Below are positions 30,574-39,661 of a DNA stretch of 64,000 bases, in pieces. The notes below the pieces were generated by a model, which saw only the letters and a list, made by a program, of their open reading frames with translations, was not told the origin of the DNA and made no database searches. The stretch is taken from contig JAJFKC010000009.1 of the NCBI GenBank assembly GCA_021773435.1, positions 48,336-112,335 on the forward strand. Direction: 5' to 3'. Both the position numbers and the translations under genes were made by a program. Origin of the DNA: Porticoccaceae bacterium (GTDB taxonomy: Bacteria; Pseudomonadota; Gammaproteobacteria; Pseudomonadales; Porticoccaceae). Position 1 is the stretch's first letter. Each line of letters starts with the position of its first letter.

Positions 30574-30677
30574 GGGTGCTCTCCTTATCTCTTCAGGTTT
30601 TAGTATCAGGTTAGTGTTATGTTTTTATCAGGGTTTGCACGCTTTCTTTATAGTACATCTAAACTTTGCAGTGACTT

Positions 30678-31031
30678 CTATTGTTCGTCAGTCTTTTCCT
30701 CAGTCATGCTGGGGACAGAAATTCGGGCTTCGACTGCGTCAGCGGCGTTGTCAACGGCTTCTCCCACAACTTCTTTCGCATCGTCAATGGCTTCACCAGA
30801 TACTTCGGCGGCTTTCTCAGCGGCCTCTGTCGCCTTTTCTACCGCCATCGTCGCGGTTTCAGACGCTTTATCGGCGACTTTAGAGGAGGTGTCCAGCAAG
30901 GTGCCTCGGATTTCCTCGGCGGCACCGACATCTTTGGCGCTTGAGTCATCGTTATTGCCGCATGCGGTAAGGCCGAACATGATCAGCAAAATCAATACGG
31001 GGACTGCGAGTAGAGCTTTAGATACGGACAT
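30678..31031 (-). CDS. Small Ala-rich lipoprotein with amphipathic repeats
   Basis: A 117-residue protein with a lipoprotein signal peptide (lipobox LTAC, Cys near residue 24). A Gly/Asn/Asp linker is followed by about 65 residues built from short A-x-x-A/E-K-A-type repeats (for example VEKATEAAEKAAEVSGEAID). These would form a long amphipathic helix or coiled coil, reminiscent of LEA-like or Lpp-like stalks. I recognise no named family. The AGGAAA ribosome-binding site is well placed. Envelope spacing or stress protection is a guess. Confidence 0.78.
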   Translation of the reverse strand: MSVSKALLAVPVLILLIMFGLTACGNNDDSSAKDVGAAEEIRGTLLDTSSKVADKASETATMAVEKATEAAEKAAEVSGEAIDDAKEVVGEAVDNAADAVEARISVPSMTEEKTDEQ

Positions 31032-31123
31032 ATGATCGTTTCCTGAGTGGTTCCTATGTGAGCAATCTATTTAAAGGCGTAAGCGCCTGGTCGTCAACCG
31101 GTTAAAACGGTTTTAGATATTGG

Positions 31124-32593
31124 ATGGGAAGTGTTCTGAGGTGGGTCACTTTGATAATATTACGACTCTGGTTACTGAGTTTGCCCATGGCGTCACCGAC
31201 ATCGATGCAAGTCCCTTTTGAAAACCACCCCGAGGATATTTTATCCGGCCTTGGTGAAGGTAGCTCTGCGGTATTTCGTCATCACTTTAAGCAGTGGTAT
31301 TTGCCCGATCAGCCCTCAATAGACCTGATTGTTGTCGCGTTGGCTGATGCTAAGTTTTCAGGGGCATTAAAAATACTTGTCTCATCAACTTATTCTGAAG
31401 CTGATTTGGATCAGCTAAACGAGACGATTACCAACGATGTACTCAATTGTTTGGCTTCGCGCTGGCGAGCGCCGCTTGTTGACCTTTCTCGGGCCCTCAA
31501 ATTAGAACCTGTTTTCATTGCCAAACCCTGGGGTCAGGAAATTTGGTACTCGGGTATGGAAGCGCGGGGCATGTCCCTTGTCAGCGACGGGCAGCACGGC
31601 GTTCCGCTGGCCTGGTTGATCGGGCTTATGCCCAAATCGTTAATCGGTGAGGTTGCCGAGGGAGACGAAAGCATGTCCCCCAATTTGCTAAAAATTCTTG
31701 ATCCGCTGCCAGAGCCTGTTCATGGCGATCTATATTTTGAGCTTCACGAAGAAAAACGTGAGGTCTACGTCGTCACTAGTATTGATCAGCAGGCCTGGCC
31801 AGGGGGCGTGGGCGGTATTCGTTATGGATTTTCTACGCAAATGCGGGAGCGATATCCCGACGATGAGGCTTTCCGATCAAACTATTTGGCAGCGGTCTCG
31901 AACTATCGAAAGATTCGTGGGCAAATTGATGGCTTGATTGATGAAATGCGATTGCGTGATGGCATTGATGCTAATGCCCCCGTCTCAGCTGAACAAGCCA
32001 AGCTCTGGCAGCGGGAGTTGCCTGGCGAAATACGTGATATTGAAGCATCGCTGCGGGCCGCTATGGATGCCTTCACCGCTATCAAGCCCCTAAGTCATGG
32101 TGATGTCGTTAAGGTGCCGCTGTTAATGCCCCATGCCCTGCAACATGGTGTGCGAACCGTAGAATTCCAGACGCCGGTTTATGAGCGGAAAATCCTCTCA
32201 TTTGCCCAAAAGGTGTTAACCCAGGCTAGCTGGGATACTGCTGAAGCCGTTGAACTCATGTCGATTGGAACCGAGGCAGAAAGTGATATCGAATTGCTTG
32301 AGGATGGGCCAAAGGTGAAGCGCGAACAGATTGTTTGCTTTGACGATTTCCACGTCCAACGAGTAACGATTACAGCCCGTACTGACTATATTTTAGAGTC
32401 AATCGGAAGTTATTCTCTGGTGATGGTCATCCAGGGTTTGCCGACTACCAATGGGCAGGAGATAGCACCTGAAGAGGCTGTTTTTGTACCAGCAAGCTGT
32501 GGTGATATAAAGCTTCGCAATATGTCCTTAGAGCCTTGCGTGGTGTTAATTTCTCGGCCGGGTAAAGAAATTCGCCAAGTCCTGTCGGTTTAG
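31124..32593 (+). CDS. Mannose-6-phosphate isomerase-like (type I, cupin) protein
   Basis: A protein of up to 489 residues that looks like a diverged type I phosphomannose isomerase. AKPWGQEIWYSGMEARG resembles the ManA N-terminal motif, HGDLYFELHEEKREVYVVT is a cupin-like metal segment, GDVVKVPLLMPHALQHGV resembles the GD-hVPxxxxHA motif, and the C-terminal AVFVPASCGDIKLRN fits the last ManA cupin. An internal helical insertion spans about 265-320. The start is uncertain. ATG 31124 gives a hydrophobic leader of about 24 residues, unusual for a cytosolic isomerase, whereas ATG 31187 (MASPTSMQVPF) would give a cytosolic form. Enzyme activity is inference. Confidence 0.7.
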   Translation: MGSVLRWVTLIILRLWLLSLPMASPTSMQVPFENHPEDILSGLGEGSSAVFRHHFKQWYLPDQPSIDLIVVALADAKFSGALKILVSSTYSEADLDQLNETITNDVLNCLASRWRAPLVDLSRALKLEPVFIAKPWGQEIWYSGMEARGMSLVSDGQHGVPLAWLIGLMPKSLIGEVAEGDESMSPNLLKILDPLPEPVHGDLYFELHEEKREVYVVTSIDQQAWPGGVGGIRYGFSTQMRERYPDDEAFRSNYLAAVSNYRKIRGQIDGLIDEMRLRDGIDANAPVSAEQAKLWQRELPGEIRDIEASLRAAMDAFTAIKPLSHGDVVKVPLLMPHALQHGVRTVEFQTPVYERKILSFAQKVLTQASWDTAEAVELMSIGTEAESDIELLEDGPKVKREQIVCFDDFHVQRVTITARTDYILESIGSYSLVMVIQGLPTTNGQEIAPEEAVFVPASCGDIKLRNMSLEPCVVLISRPGKEIRQVLSV

Positions 32594-32776
32594 CGACAAT
32601 ATTCACCCGTCGATATTACCGGTCATTTAATTGGTAACTAATACTTACTAACCAGAACAGGGTTAGCAACGGTTGCCGGGGCCTGGGCGCTGTGGCAAAA
32701 TCGGCACCCTTTTTTACTGGGCAGATGCAATTTGGTCAGCCCTTAAACAAGGTATTCATTAAAAGATATCCAATAA

Positions 32777-32861
32777 GCGAAAGTGGCGGAACTGGTAGAC
32801 GCGCTGGATTTAGGTTCCAGTGGGGCAACCCATGAGAGTTCGAGTCTCTCCTTTCGCACCA
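32777..32861 (+). tRNA. tRNA-Leu (anticodon UAG)
   Basis: The 85-nt sequence forms a complete cloverleaf: acceptor GCGAAAG paired with CTTTCGC, discriminator A and an encoded CCA end, a D-loop with TGGTAGACGCG, anticodon stem CTGGA/TCCAG with loop TTTAGGT (anticodon UAG), a class II variable arm, and T-loop GTTCGAGTC. It lies 93 nt before tig, a placement also known in other gammaproteobacteria. Confidence 0.97.
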
Positions 32862-32954
32862 GTTATTCAGATGTTTTCAGCAGATGAATTCAATAAGCGA
32901 TTTTTGACGTTCATAGGTGTTTAACGTTAATAAACAGGCAAATGAGGAACATTC

Positions 32955-34283
32955 ATGCAGGTTTCTATCGAGACAATTTCCGGTTTGGAAAGGCGGCTAA
33001 CAGTAGGTGTGGATGCCCAGGAAGTGGATGACAAAGTAACAGCTAAGCTGCAGGAATCAGCGAAATCTATTCGTTTGCCCGGTTTTCGGCCCGGCAAAGT
33101 ACCCTTTAAGGTGGTTCGTCAGCGCTTTGGTGCCGGTATTCGTCAGGAGGTGGTGGGCGAAGTCATCAACCGCTCATTTTACGATGCCATTACCCAGGAA
33201 GACGTCCAGCCGGCCGGTCAGCCCAACATAGAACCGCTAAAAGACGAAGCGGGGCAGGATTTAGAATATATCGCGACTTTTGAAGTTTATCCCGAAATAG
33301 AACTTAAGGATTTCTCGACTATCAGCGTGTCTCGCCTTGTCGCCGAAATCGGTGATGAGGATGTCGATAAAGTTGTAGAAAATATCCGTAATCAGAAAGC
33401 AACCTGGGAAGTGGTTGAGCGCGTTGCCGCAGATAAAGACCGCGTTAATATCGACTACAACGGTACTAAAGATGGTGAAGCTTTTGACGGCGGTCAGGCT
33501 GAGGCTTCGGATTTGGTGCTTGGCTCAGGACGTATGGTGCCGGGCTTTGAGGATGCCATCGTAGGCATGGCAGCTGGCGACGAGAAAACAGTCCCCCTGA
33601 CGTTTCCTGAGGATTATCATGCAGACGACCTAAAAGGTGCCGGGGTCGAATTCAAAATTAAAGTAAATAGCGTCAGTGAGCAGCGGTTACCTGAGTTAAA
33701 TGAAGAGCTATTTTCCCAATTTGGCGTGACCGACGGTGATGAGGAAAAATTCCGTGCCGAAGTACGTAGTAATATGGCGCGAGAACTGGAAGGTGCAACG
33801 AAAGCCAAATTGAAAAGTCGCCTCTTCAAGGCGCTGAGCGACAGCCACGAGATTGAAATCCCCAAAGCGATGATAACTAGCGAGATCGGCGCACTGCGAC
33901 AACAAATGCTGTCACAGTTCGGTGGTGGTCAGCAATTTGATGCGTCGATATTTCCCGATGAAATTTTTTCCGGAGAGGCCGAAAAAAGGGTGACTTTGGG
34001 GCTTTTAGTCGCCGAAGTTACAAAAGTTGCAAAGCTTGAGGCAGACGCTGATAAAGTCCGTGAAAAAATTGAAGAGATGGCTGCAACCTACGAGCAGCCT
34101 GAACAGGTACTTCAGTATTACTACAGCAATGAGCAGGCATTAAACGGTGTGCAATCCGCCGTGATGGAGGATCAGGTGGTTGACCATCTACTGTCTCAGG
34201 CACAGGTGACCGACGAGGCGGTGAGCTACGAAGATGCCTTGAGACCTGATCCCCAGGAAGAGCCCGATTCCGACGAAGCTTGA
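32955..34283 (+). CDS. tig: Trigger factor
   Basis: Ribosome-bound chaperone and peptidyl-prolyl isomerase for nascent chains. It is 442 residues. The ribosome-binding tail carries the signature GFRPGKVPFKVV (about residues 42-53), the FKBP-like domain follows at about 150-245 (NIDYNGTKDGEAFDGGQ), and the helical C-terminal chaperone domain fills the rest, ending in an acidic tail. GAGGA lies a suitable distance upstream. It heads the tig-clpP-clpX-lon-hupB-ppiD series. Confidence 0.97.
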   Translation: MQVSIETISGLERRLTVGVDAQEVDDKVTAKLQESAKSIRLPGFRPGKVPFKVVRQRFGAGIRQEVVGEVINRSFYDAITQEDVQPAGQPNIEPLKDEAGQDLEYIATFEVYPEIELKDFSTISVSRLVAEIGDEDVDKVVENIRNQKATWEVVERVAADKDRVNIDYNGTKDGEAFDGGQAEASDLVLGSGRMVPGFEDAIVGMAAGDEKTVPLTFPEDYHADDLKGAGVEFKIKVNSVSEQRLPELNEELFSQFGVTDGDEEKFRAEVRSNMARELEGATKAKLKSRLFKALSDSHEIEIPKAMITSEIGALRQQMLSQFGGGQQFDASIFPDEIFSGEAEKRVTLGLLVAEVTKVAKLEADADKVREKIEEMAATYEQPEQVLQYYYSNEQALNGVQSAVMEDQVVDHLLSQAQVTDEAVSYEDALRPDPQEEPDSDEA

Positions 34284-34443
34284 TTGATCACTGGCCTGGA
34301 TTTAAATCGGGTTCAGGTGGATCGATGTTCGCTATGTCATAATAGAGCTAGATCAAGCTGCCCTGGCTGCATTTCCCCGGTTAAACTTGTCTTACCGTTC
34401 TGCAAAGATACAATTGTTCTGTATCCTTACCTAGAGATTTTTT

Positions 34444-35073
34444 ATGGCTTATGATGATTTGAAAAATACCTTAAACGTTCATGGCGCAGGTGGCCTGGTG
34501 CCCATGGTGGTTGAACAGACTGCACGGGGTGAACGGGCCTACGACATATATTCTCGTCTGTTGAAAGAGCGGGTGGTATTTGTTGTCGGTCAGGTTGAGG
34601 ACTACATGGCAAACCTGATCGTCGCGCAGCTGCTATTTCTTGAGTCCGAAAACCCCGATAAAGACATTCACCTGTACGTCAATTCCCCCGGGGGTTCTGT
34701 AACTGCGGGCTTATCGATATATGACACCATGCAGTTTATCAAGCCTGATGTGAGCACCATGTGTATTGGCCAGGCGGCCAGTATGGGCGCATTTATACTG
34801 GCGGCTGGTACGAAGGGCAAGCGTTTCACACTGCCCAACTCCAGATGCATGATCCATCAGCCCAGCGGTGGTGCTCAGGGGCAAGCCTCGGACATTCACA
34901 TTCATGCCCAGGAAATCCTTAAGATTCGCGAACGGCTGAATGAGAGACTAGCTTTTCACACCGGGCAAACCATAGAAAAAATTGCCTTAGATACGGAACG
35001 TGACAATTTTCTTGATGCCGAAGAAGCAAAGGCTTACGGACTGATCGATGAAGTATTGGACAAGCGTAGTTAG
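34444..35073 (+). CDS. clpP: ATP-dependent Clp protease proteolytic subunit
   Basis: Serine peptidase that forms the degradation chamber with ClpX. It is 209 residues. The catalytic Ser is in [14 protein letters not shown] and the His in [14 protein letters not shown]. The N-terminal [19 protein letters not shown] is typical and includes the short propeptide. It lies 160 nt after tig and 99 nt before clpX. Confidence 0.97.
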   Translation: MAYDDLKNTLNVHGAGGLVPMVVEQTARGERAYDIYSRLLKERVVFVVGQVEDYMANLIVAQLLFLESENPDKDIHLYVNSPGGSVTAGLSIYDTMQFIKPDVSTMCIGQAASMGAFILAAGTKGKRFTLPNSRCMIHQPSGGAQGQASDIHIHAQEILKIRERLNERLAFHTGQTIEKIALDTERDNFLDAEEAKAYGLIDEVLDKRS

Positions 35074-35172
35074 ACGGGTTAGCATTTTCTAATAGAAATA
35101 CGTTAAAATTAGCTTAAGCTGCTGTTTTAAAGTACTGAAAGGCAAGTATATTTTGTATGTGAGGGTGATGGT

Positions 35173-36459
35173 GTGAGCGAAGAAGGCGATGATGACAAAG
35201 AGAAGCTCCTGTATTGCTCTTTTTGCGGTAAAAGCCAACACGAAGTGCGCAAGCTTATTGCGGGGCCTTCTGTATTTGTTTGCGATGAATGCGTTGACCT
35301 GTGTAACGACATAATTTCTGAGGAGATGCAGGAATCGGCTAAACCCGACGATGTCTCCGAAAAGCTACCTGCCCCTACCGAAATAAAAGCCATCCTTGAT
35401 CAATATGTGATTGGCCAGCAGCGTGCAAAAAAGGTGCTCGCCGTTGCCGTATACAACCACTATAAACGACTTCAGGTTAGCGCTAAAACGGTGCGTAGTG
35501 ATGTGGAGCTGGGTAAGAGTAATATTTTGTTGGTGGGTCCGACGGGCAGCGGTAAAACGCTGCTGGCCGAGACGCTGGCAAGATTACTCAATGTGCCGTT
35601 TACCATTGCTGATGCGACAACGTTGACCGAAGCCGGTTATGTCGGCGAAGACGTCGAAAATATTATCCAGAAATTACTGCAAAAATGTGACTACGATGTT
35701 GAAAAGGCACAGCGTGGCATCGTGTACATTGATGAAATAGACAAAATATCGCGGAAATCAGATAACCCCTCAATCACGCGTGACGTATCTGGAGAAGGTG
35801 TCCAGCAGGCGCTATTGAAGCTAATTGAAGGCACAGTAGCTTCGGTGCCGCCTCAGGGTGGACGTAAACACCCTCAGCAGGAATTTCTCCAGGTCGACAC
35901 GGCCAACATGCTGTTTATCTGCGGCGGTGCATTTTCGGGTCTTGAGAAGATCATTCAGGATCGATCAGAGAAAGGCGGCATCGGTTTTGGTGCCAGTGTG
36001 CAGAGTAAAACTGAGAAGCCCAATATCGGCGAGACGCTAATGAACCTGGAACCAGAGGATTTGATCCGTTTTGGATTGATCCCTGAATTTGTCGGTCGAT
36101 TACCGGTTATTGCAACGCTGGAAGAGTTAGATAAGGATGCCCTTGTTAATATCCTGGTTGAGCCAAAGAATTCGCTCATCAAGCAATACGCCATGCTGTT
36201 TGAGATGGAAGAAGTGGAATTAGACATCCGACGTGACGCATTGGAGGCAATTGCCGAAAAAGCGCTGGATCGAAAAACCGGTGCGCGAGGGCTTCGCTCC
36301 ATAATCGAAAGTGTATTGCTAGACACCATGTACGATATTCCAGCACAAAAAGATGTCCACAAAGTGGTGGTTGACGGTGCCGCGATCAACGGTGATTCAG
36401 AACCATTACTGGTTTATGAGAGTTCTGAACCGGCCAAGACCGCGAACGAAGAAGCTTAA
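35173..36459 (+). CDS. clpX: ATP-dependent Clp protease ATP-binding subunit ClpX
   Basis: AAA+ unfoldase that feeds substrates to ClpP. It is 428 residues, starting at a GTG (35173); the overlapping ATG reads immediately into a stop. The zinc-binding domain uses CSFCGK and [10 protein letters not shown]. Walker A is [15 protein letters not shown], Walker B is [11 protein letters not shown], and the IGF loop (GGIGFGAS) that docks into ClpP is present. A terminator follows. Confidence 0.97.
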   Translation: MSEEGDDDKEKLLYCSFCGKSQHEVRKLIAGPSVFVCDECVDLCNDIISEEMQESAKPDDVSEKLPAPTEIKAILDQYVIGQQRAKKVLAVAVYNHYKRLQVSAKTVRSDVELGKSNILLVGPTGSGKTLLAETLARLLNVPFTIADATTLTEAGYVGEDVENIIQKLLQKCDYDVEKAQRGIVYIDEIDKISRKSDNPSITRDVSGEGVQQALLKLIEGTVASVPPQGGRKHPQQEFLQVDTANMLFICGGAFSGLEKIIQDRSEKGGIGFGASVQSKTEKPNIGETLMNLEPEDLIRFGLIPEFVGRLPVIATLEELDKDALVNILVEPKNSLIKQYAMLFEMEEVELDIRRDALEAIAEKALDRKTGARGLRSIIESVLLDTMYDIPAQKDVHKVVVDGAAINGDSEPLLVYESSEPAKTANEEA

Positions 36460-36463
36460 ACAT

Positions 36464-36490
36464 AAGGGCCTTTTTAAAGGCCCTTTTTTT
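36464..36490 (+). terminator. Intrinsic terminator after clpX
   Basis: AAGGGCCTTT and AAAGGCCCTT form a near-continuous palindrome followed by a seven-T run, 5 nt beyond the clpX stop. It separates clpX from lon. Confidence 0.88.
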
Positions 36491-36500
36491 GTCTATAGAG

Positions 36501-36529
36501 CTTGCATTTAACTTTGGTAAGCCCCACAT
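36501..36529 (+). promoter_or_regulatory. Sigma-32-like promoter of lon
   Basis: CTTGCA at 36501-36506, a 15-nt gap and CCCCACAT at 36522-36529 resemble the heat-shock consensus (CTTGAA...CCCCATNT), about 50 nt upstream of lon and just after the clpX terminator. Confidence 0.65.
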
Positions 36530-36577
36530 GTAGTCCATAGTAGTTAATCTGGTGAACCACTAAAAACGAGGTTTAGA

Positions 36578-39019
36578 ATGACCGAGGACAGCAAGCAGGA
36601 CACCGATCAGGACAAATCCATTCAACAATTACCTTTATTACCGCTACGCGATGTCGTGGTTTTTCCGCAGATGGTTGTACCGTTATTCGTCGGGCGTGAG
36701 CGATCTATTTTAGCGCTTGATGAAGTCATGTCTCAGCAAAAACAGGTGGTGCTGGTCGCCCAGAAAGATTCTGCCTGTGATGATCCCAAGCCTGCGGATT
36801 TATACAACATCGGCACCTTAGCAACAGTGCTGCAGATGCTGAAACTTCCCGATGGCACGGTCAAAGTGCTTGTCGAGGGCGCTGAGCGGGTCAATATCCT
36901 GTCGGTCGCTGACACAAACGGCTATTTCACTGCCGATTATGATGTTATTCCGAGTAAAGAACTGGTCGCTGATGAATCGAAGGGGCTGGTACGGGCGCTC
37001 AACACGCGATTTGAAAAATACGTGTCGGCCAGTAAAAAAGTCGCCTCCGAAGTGATCACTACTGTCGCAGGAATAGAAGAACCGGGGCGTCAGGCTGACA
37101 CAGTTGCCACTCATATGATCCTGAGTCTAGAACAAAAGCAGGAAGTGTTAGAAATTATTGACGAAAAGGATCGCGTCGAAAAATTGCTCGTGTTTATGGA
37201 AAGTGAACTCGATGTCGCTGATGTTGAGCAAAAAATTCGCGGCCGTGTCAAAAAGCAGATGGAAAAAAGCCAGCGCGAGTATTATCTCAACGAACAAATG
37301 AAGGCGATCCAGAAAGAGCTGGGAGATATGGATGATGTGCCTAACGATATGGAGCAGCTAGAGGAAAAGCTGAGCAAGGCGGGCATGCCGAAGTTGGCTC
37401 TGGATAAAGCAAATGCCGAATTAAATAAGCTGAAAATGATGTCTCCCATGTCCGCCGAGGCGTCTGTTTTGCGCAGCTATCTCGACTGGATGGCCAGTGT
37501 GCCCTGGAAAAAGCGATCAAAAGTTCGTCATGATTTATCGAGGGCAGAACGAATTCTCGACGAAGATCATTATGGCCTCGACGAAGTTAAAGAACGCATT
37601 CTGGAATTTTTAGCCGTGCAAAAGCGGGTGAAGAAACTAAAAGGTCCGGTGTTATGTTTGGTGGGACCACCGGGCGTGGGGAAAACCTCACTCGGTGAAT
37701 CAATTGCCAGGGCGACCGGCCGAAAATTTGTGCGGATGTCACTTGGCGGCGTGCGTGACGAGGCTGAAATTCGCGGCCATCGACGCACCTATATTGGGTC
37801 TTTACCCGGCAAGCTGATTCAGAAAATCTCAAAAACCGGTGTGAAGAATCCACTGTTCTTACTGGATGAAATTGACAAACTGGGTATGGATCACCGAGGT
37901 GATCCGGCATCCGCACTTCTCGAAGTACTGGATCCCGAACAAAATAACACTTTCAATGATCATTACCTTGAGGTTGATTACGATCTGTCCGAGGTGATGT
38001 TTATCTGTACCTCTAACTCAATGAATATTCCTGGGCCATTATTAGATCGAATGGAAGTTATCCGAATTCCAGGTTATACCGAAGACGAGAAGGTGAATAT
38101 TGCTGAGAAGTATTTGCTGCCCAAGCAATTGCGCGCAAATGGCTTAAAAGATAATGAACTAGAAATCAACGAATCTGCAGTCACCGATATTGTCAGATAT
38201 TACACTCGTGAAGCTGGGGTACGTGGTTTAGAACGGGAAATTGCTAAGATTTGCCGCAAAGTGGTGACCCGGCATGTGCAGTTGGATAGCGATGCCAGTG
38301 CGTCAGTGAGTAGTCCCGATTTGGAGGAAATGCTCGGTGTGTACAAATTTGATTTTGGTCGAGCAGAAGATCAAAACCAGATCGGTCAGGTTACCGGACT
38401 TGCATGGACTTCGGTCGGTGGTGAGCTTTTGACCATCGAATCCTCCGCTGTGCCCGGTAAGGGCAATATCGTAAAAACAGGCTCGCTCGGTGACGTGATG
38501 CAGGAATCCATCCAGGCGGCGTTGACAGTGGTGCGTGGTCGCTCGCAAAGCTTGGGTATTGAGCGCGACTTCCATCAGAAATTTGATTTACATATTCATG
38601 TCCCCGAAGGCGCAACGCCTAAAGATGGCCCCAGCGCTGGGATTGGTATGTGTACTGCGTTGATTTCGGTACTTACACAGATACCGGTACGGGCAGAAGT
38701 TGCCATGACAGGCGAGATTACTCTGCGAGGCGAAGTCCTTAAGATTGGTGGTTTAAAAGAAAAGCTACTGGCGGCACATCGGGGTGGCATTAAAAAAGTC
38801 ATCATCCCTCAGGGCAATGAGCGAGATCTAAAGGAAATTCCGGACAATATAAAGGCGGATTTAGAAATATTCCCGGTAACATGGGTTGACGAAGTGCTTG
38901 AAATCGCACTTCAGGAAATGCCTAGTCCGCTCTCAGATGAAGACTATTTTAGGCCCACCGCAACTAACTTAGATGACCAGAAGGAAGGGGAATCTGGCGC
39001 GCGAATAAGTACGCATTAA
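36578..39019 (+). CDS. lon: ATP-dependent protease La (Lon)
   Basis: Homohexameric AAA+ protease for damaged and regulatory proteins. It is 813 residues. An N-terminal LON domain (LPLLPLRDVVVFPQMVVPLF) is followed by the ATPase with Walker A GPPGVGKTSLGES and Walker B FLLDEIDKLGMD, then the protease domain with the catalytic Ser in PKDGPSAGIGMCTALIS and the Lys further on (GGLKEKLLAAHRGGIKKVI). The tail extends slightly past the usual end. Expected to be heat-shock regulated. Confidence 0.97.
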   Translation: MTEDSKQDTDQDKSIQQLPLLPLRDVVVFPQMVVPLFVGRERSILALDEVMSQQKQVVLVAQKDSACDDPKPADLYNIGTLATVLQMLKLPDGTVKVLVEGAERVNILSVADTNGYFTADYDVIPSKELVADESKGLVRALNTRFEKYVSASKKVASEVITTVAGIEEPGRQADTVATHMILSLEQKQEVLEIIDEKDRVEKLLVFMESELDVADVEQKIRGRVKKQMEKSQREYYLNEQMKAIQKELGDMDDVPNDMEQLEEKLSKAGMPKLALDKANAELNKLKMMSPMSAEASVLRSYLDWMASVPWKKRSKVRHDLSRAERILDEDHYGLDEVKERILEFLAVQKRVKKLKGPVLCLVGPPGVGKTSLGESIARATGRKFVRMSLGGVRDEAEIRGHRRTYIGSLPGKLIQKISKTGVKNPLFLLDEIDKLGMDHRGDPASALLEVLDPEQNNTFNDHYLEVDYDLSEVMFICTSNSMNIPGPLLDRMEVIRIPGYTEDEKVNIAEKYLLPKQLRANGLKDNELEINESAVTDIVRYYTREAGVRGLEREIAKICRKVVTRHVQLDSDASASVSSPDLEEMLGVYKFDFGRAEDQNQIGQVTGLAWTSVGGELLTIESSAVPGKGNIVKTGSLGDVMQESIQAALTVVRGRSQSLGIERDFHQKFDLHIHVPEGATPKDGPSAGIGMCTALISVLTQIPVRAEVAMTGEITLRGEVLKIGGLKEKLLAAHRGGIKKVIIPQGNERDLKEIPDNIKADLEIFPVTWVDEVLEIALQEMPSPLSDEDYFRPTATNLDDQKEGESGARISTH

Positions 39020-39234
39020 TCGAAGCGTCGAATAAGACATTGGTTGCTTGACCATAGATATGCAAGTTGGTATAAAACACCGAGTTGATGGAAGGTGATG
39101 TGTGGGCCTGGTTCCCGGCGTCTCTCAAGCAGGAAGACTGTCAACCGGTACTTTTAAACCGTAGTAGCAATTAACGTAATATCGGTTGACGTATTAGCCG
39201 TTAATCAAGGTAACCAACAATAAAGGGGTAAAAT

Positions 39235-39507
39235 GTGAATAAAACTGAACTTGTAGATGCGATTGCAGAAGCTTCTGATATTTCAAAGTCGTCTGCCGCA
39301 CGAGCATTGGATGCGACGGTCGATGCGATTACTGGATCGTTGAAAAAGGGAGACCCAGTTTCATTAGTTGGGTTTGGTACCTTCTCTGTTAAACACCGTG
39401 CGGCCAGAAAGGGCCGAAATCCACGTACTGGTGAAGAAATAGATATTCGAGCCGCAAATGTTCCTGGTTTTAAAGCAGGGAAGGCGTTAAAGGAATCAGT
39501 TAATTAG
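39235..39507 (+). CDS. hupB: DNA-binding protein HU-beta
   Basis: Nucleoid protein of 90 residues. It starts at GTG 39235 with a strong AAAGGGG ribosome-binding site. The [20 protein letters not shown] segment and the arm signature [12 protein letters not shown] are those of HU. The lon-hupB-ppiD order is conserved in gammaproteobacteria, which favours HU-beta over HU-alpha. Confidence 0.96.
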   Translation: MNKTELVDAIAEASDISKSSAARALDATVDAITGSLKKGDPVSLVGFGTFSVKHRAARKGRNPRTGEEIDIRAANVPGFKAGKALKESVN

Positions 39508-39532
39508 TTCTAATTTACAAAAATAGCATTCG

Positions 39533-39563
39533 ATAAAGGCGCATTACAATGCGCCTTTATTTT
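39533..39563 (+). terminator. Intrinsic terminator after hupB
   Basis: ATAAAGGCGCATT and AATGCGCCTTTAT form a 13-bp palindrome with a very short loop, followed by TTTG. The tail is short, so it is probably effective but not perfect. Confidence 0.8.
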
Positions 39564-39661
39564 GTGCGTTCTCTTTTTCCTGTTTAAGGCCTATTTTTAG
39601 CGGCTATTTAAACTAAAATACTGGTCACTTAACAGACCAACACAGCTTGTAAGGGTAAGTA

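Noticed and set aside
36501..36529. Heat-shock element as part of clpX rather than lon
   Set aside because: It lies downstream of the clpX terminator and reads toward lon, so it was assigned to lon.
39099..39158. Possible 19-codon ORF between lon and hupB
   Set aside because: It has an AGGTG just before the ATG but is too short, with no sensible protein features.
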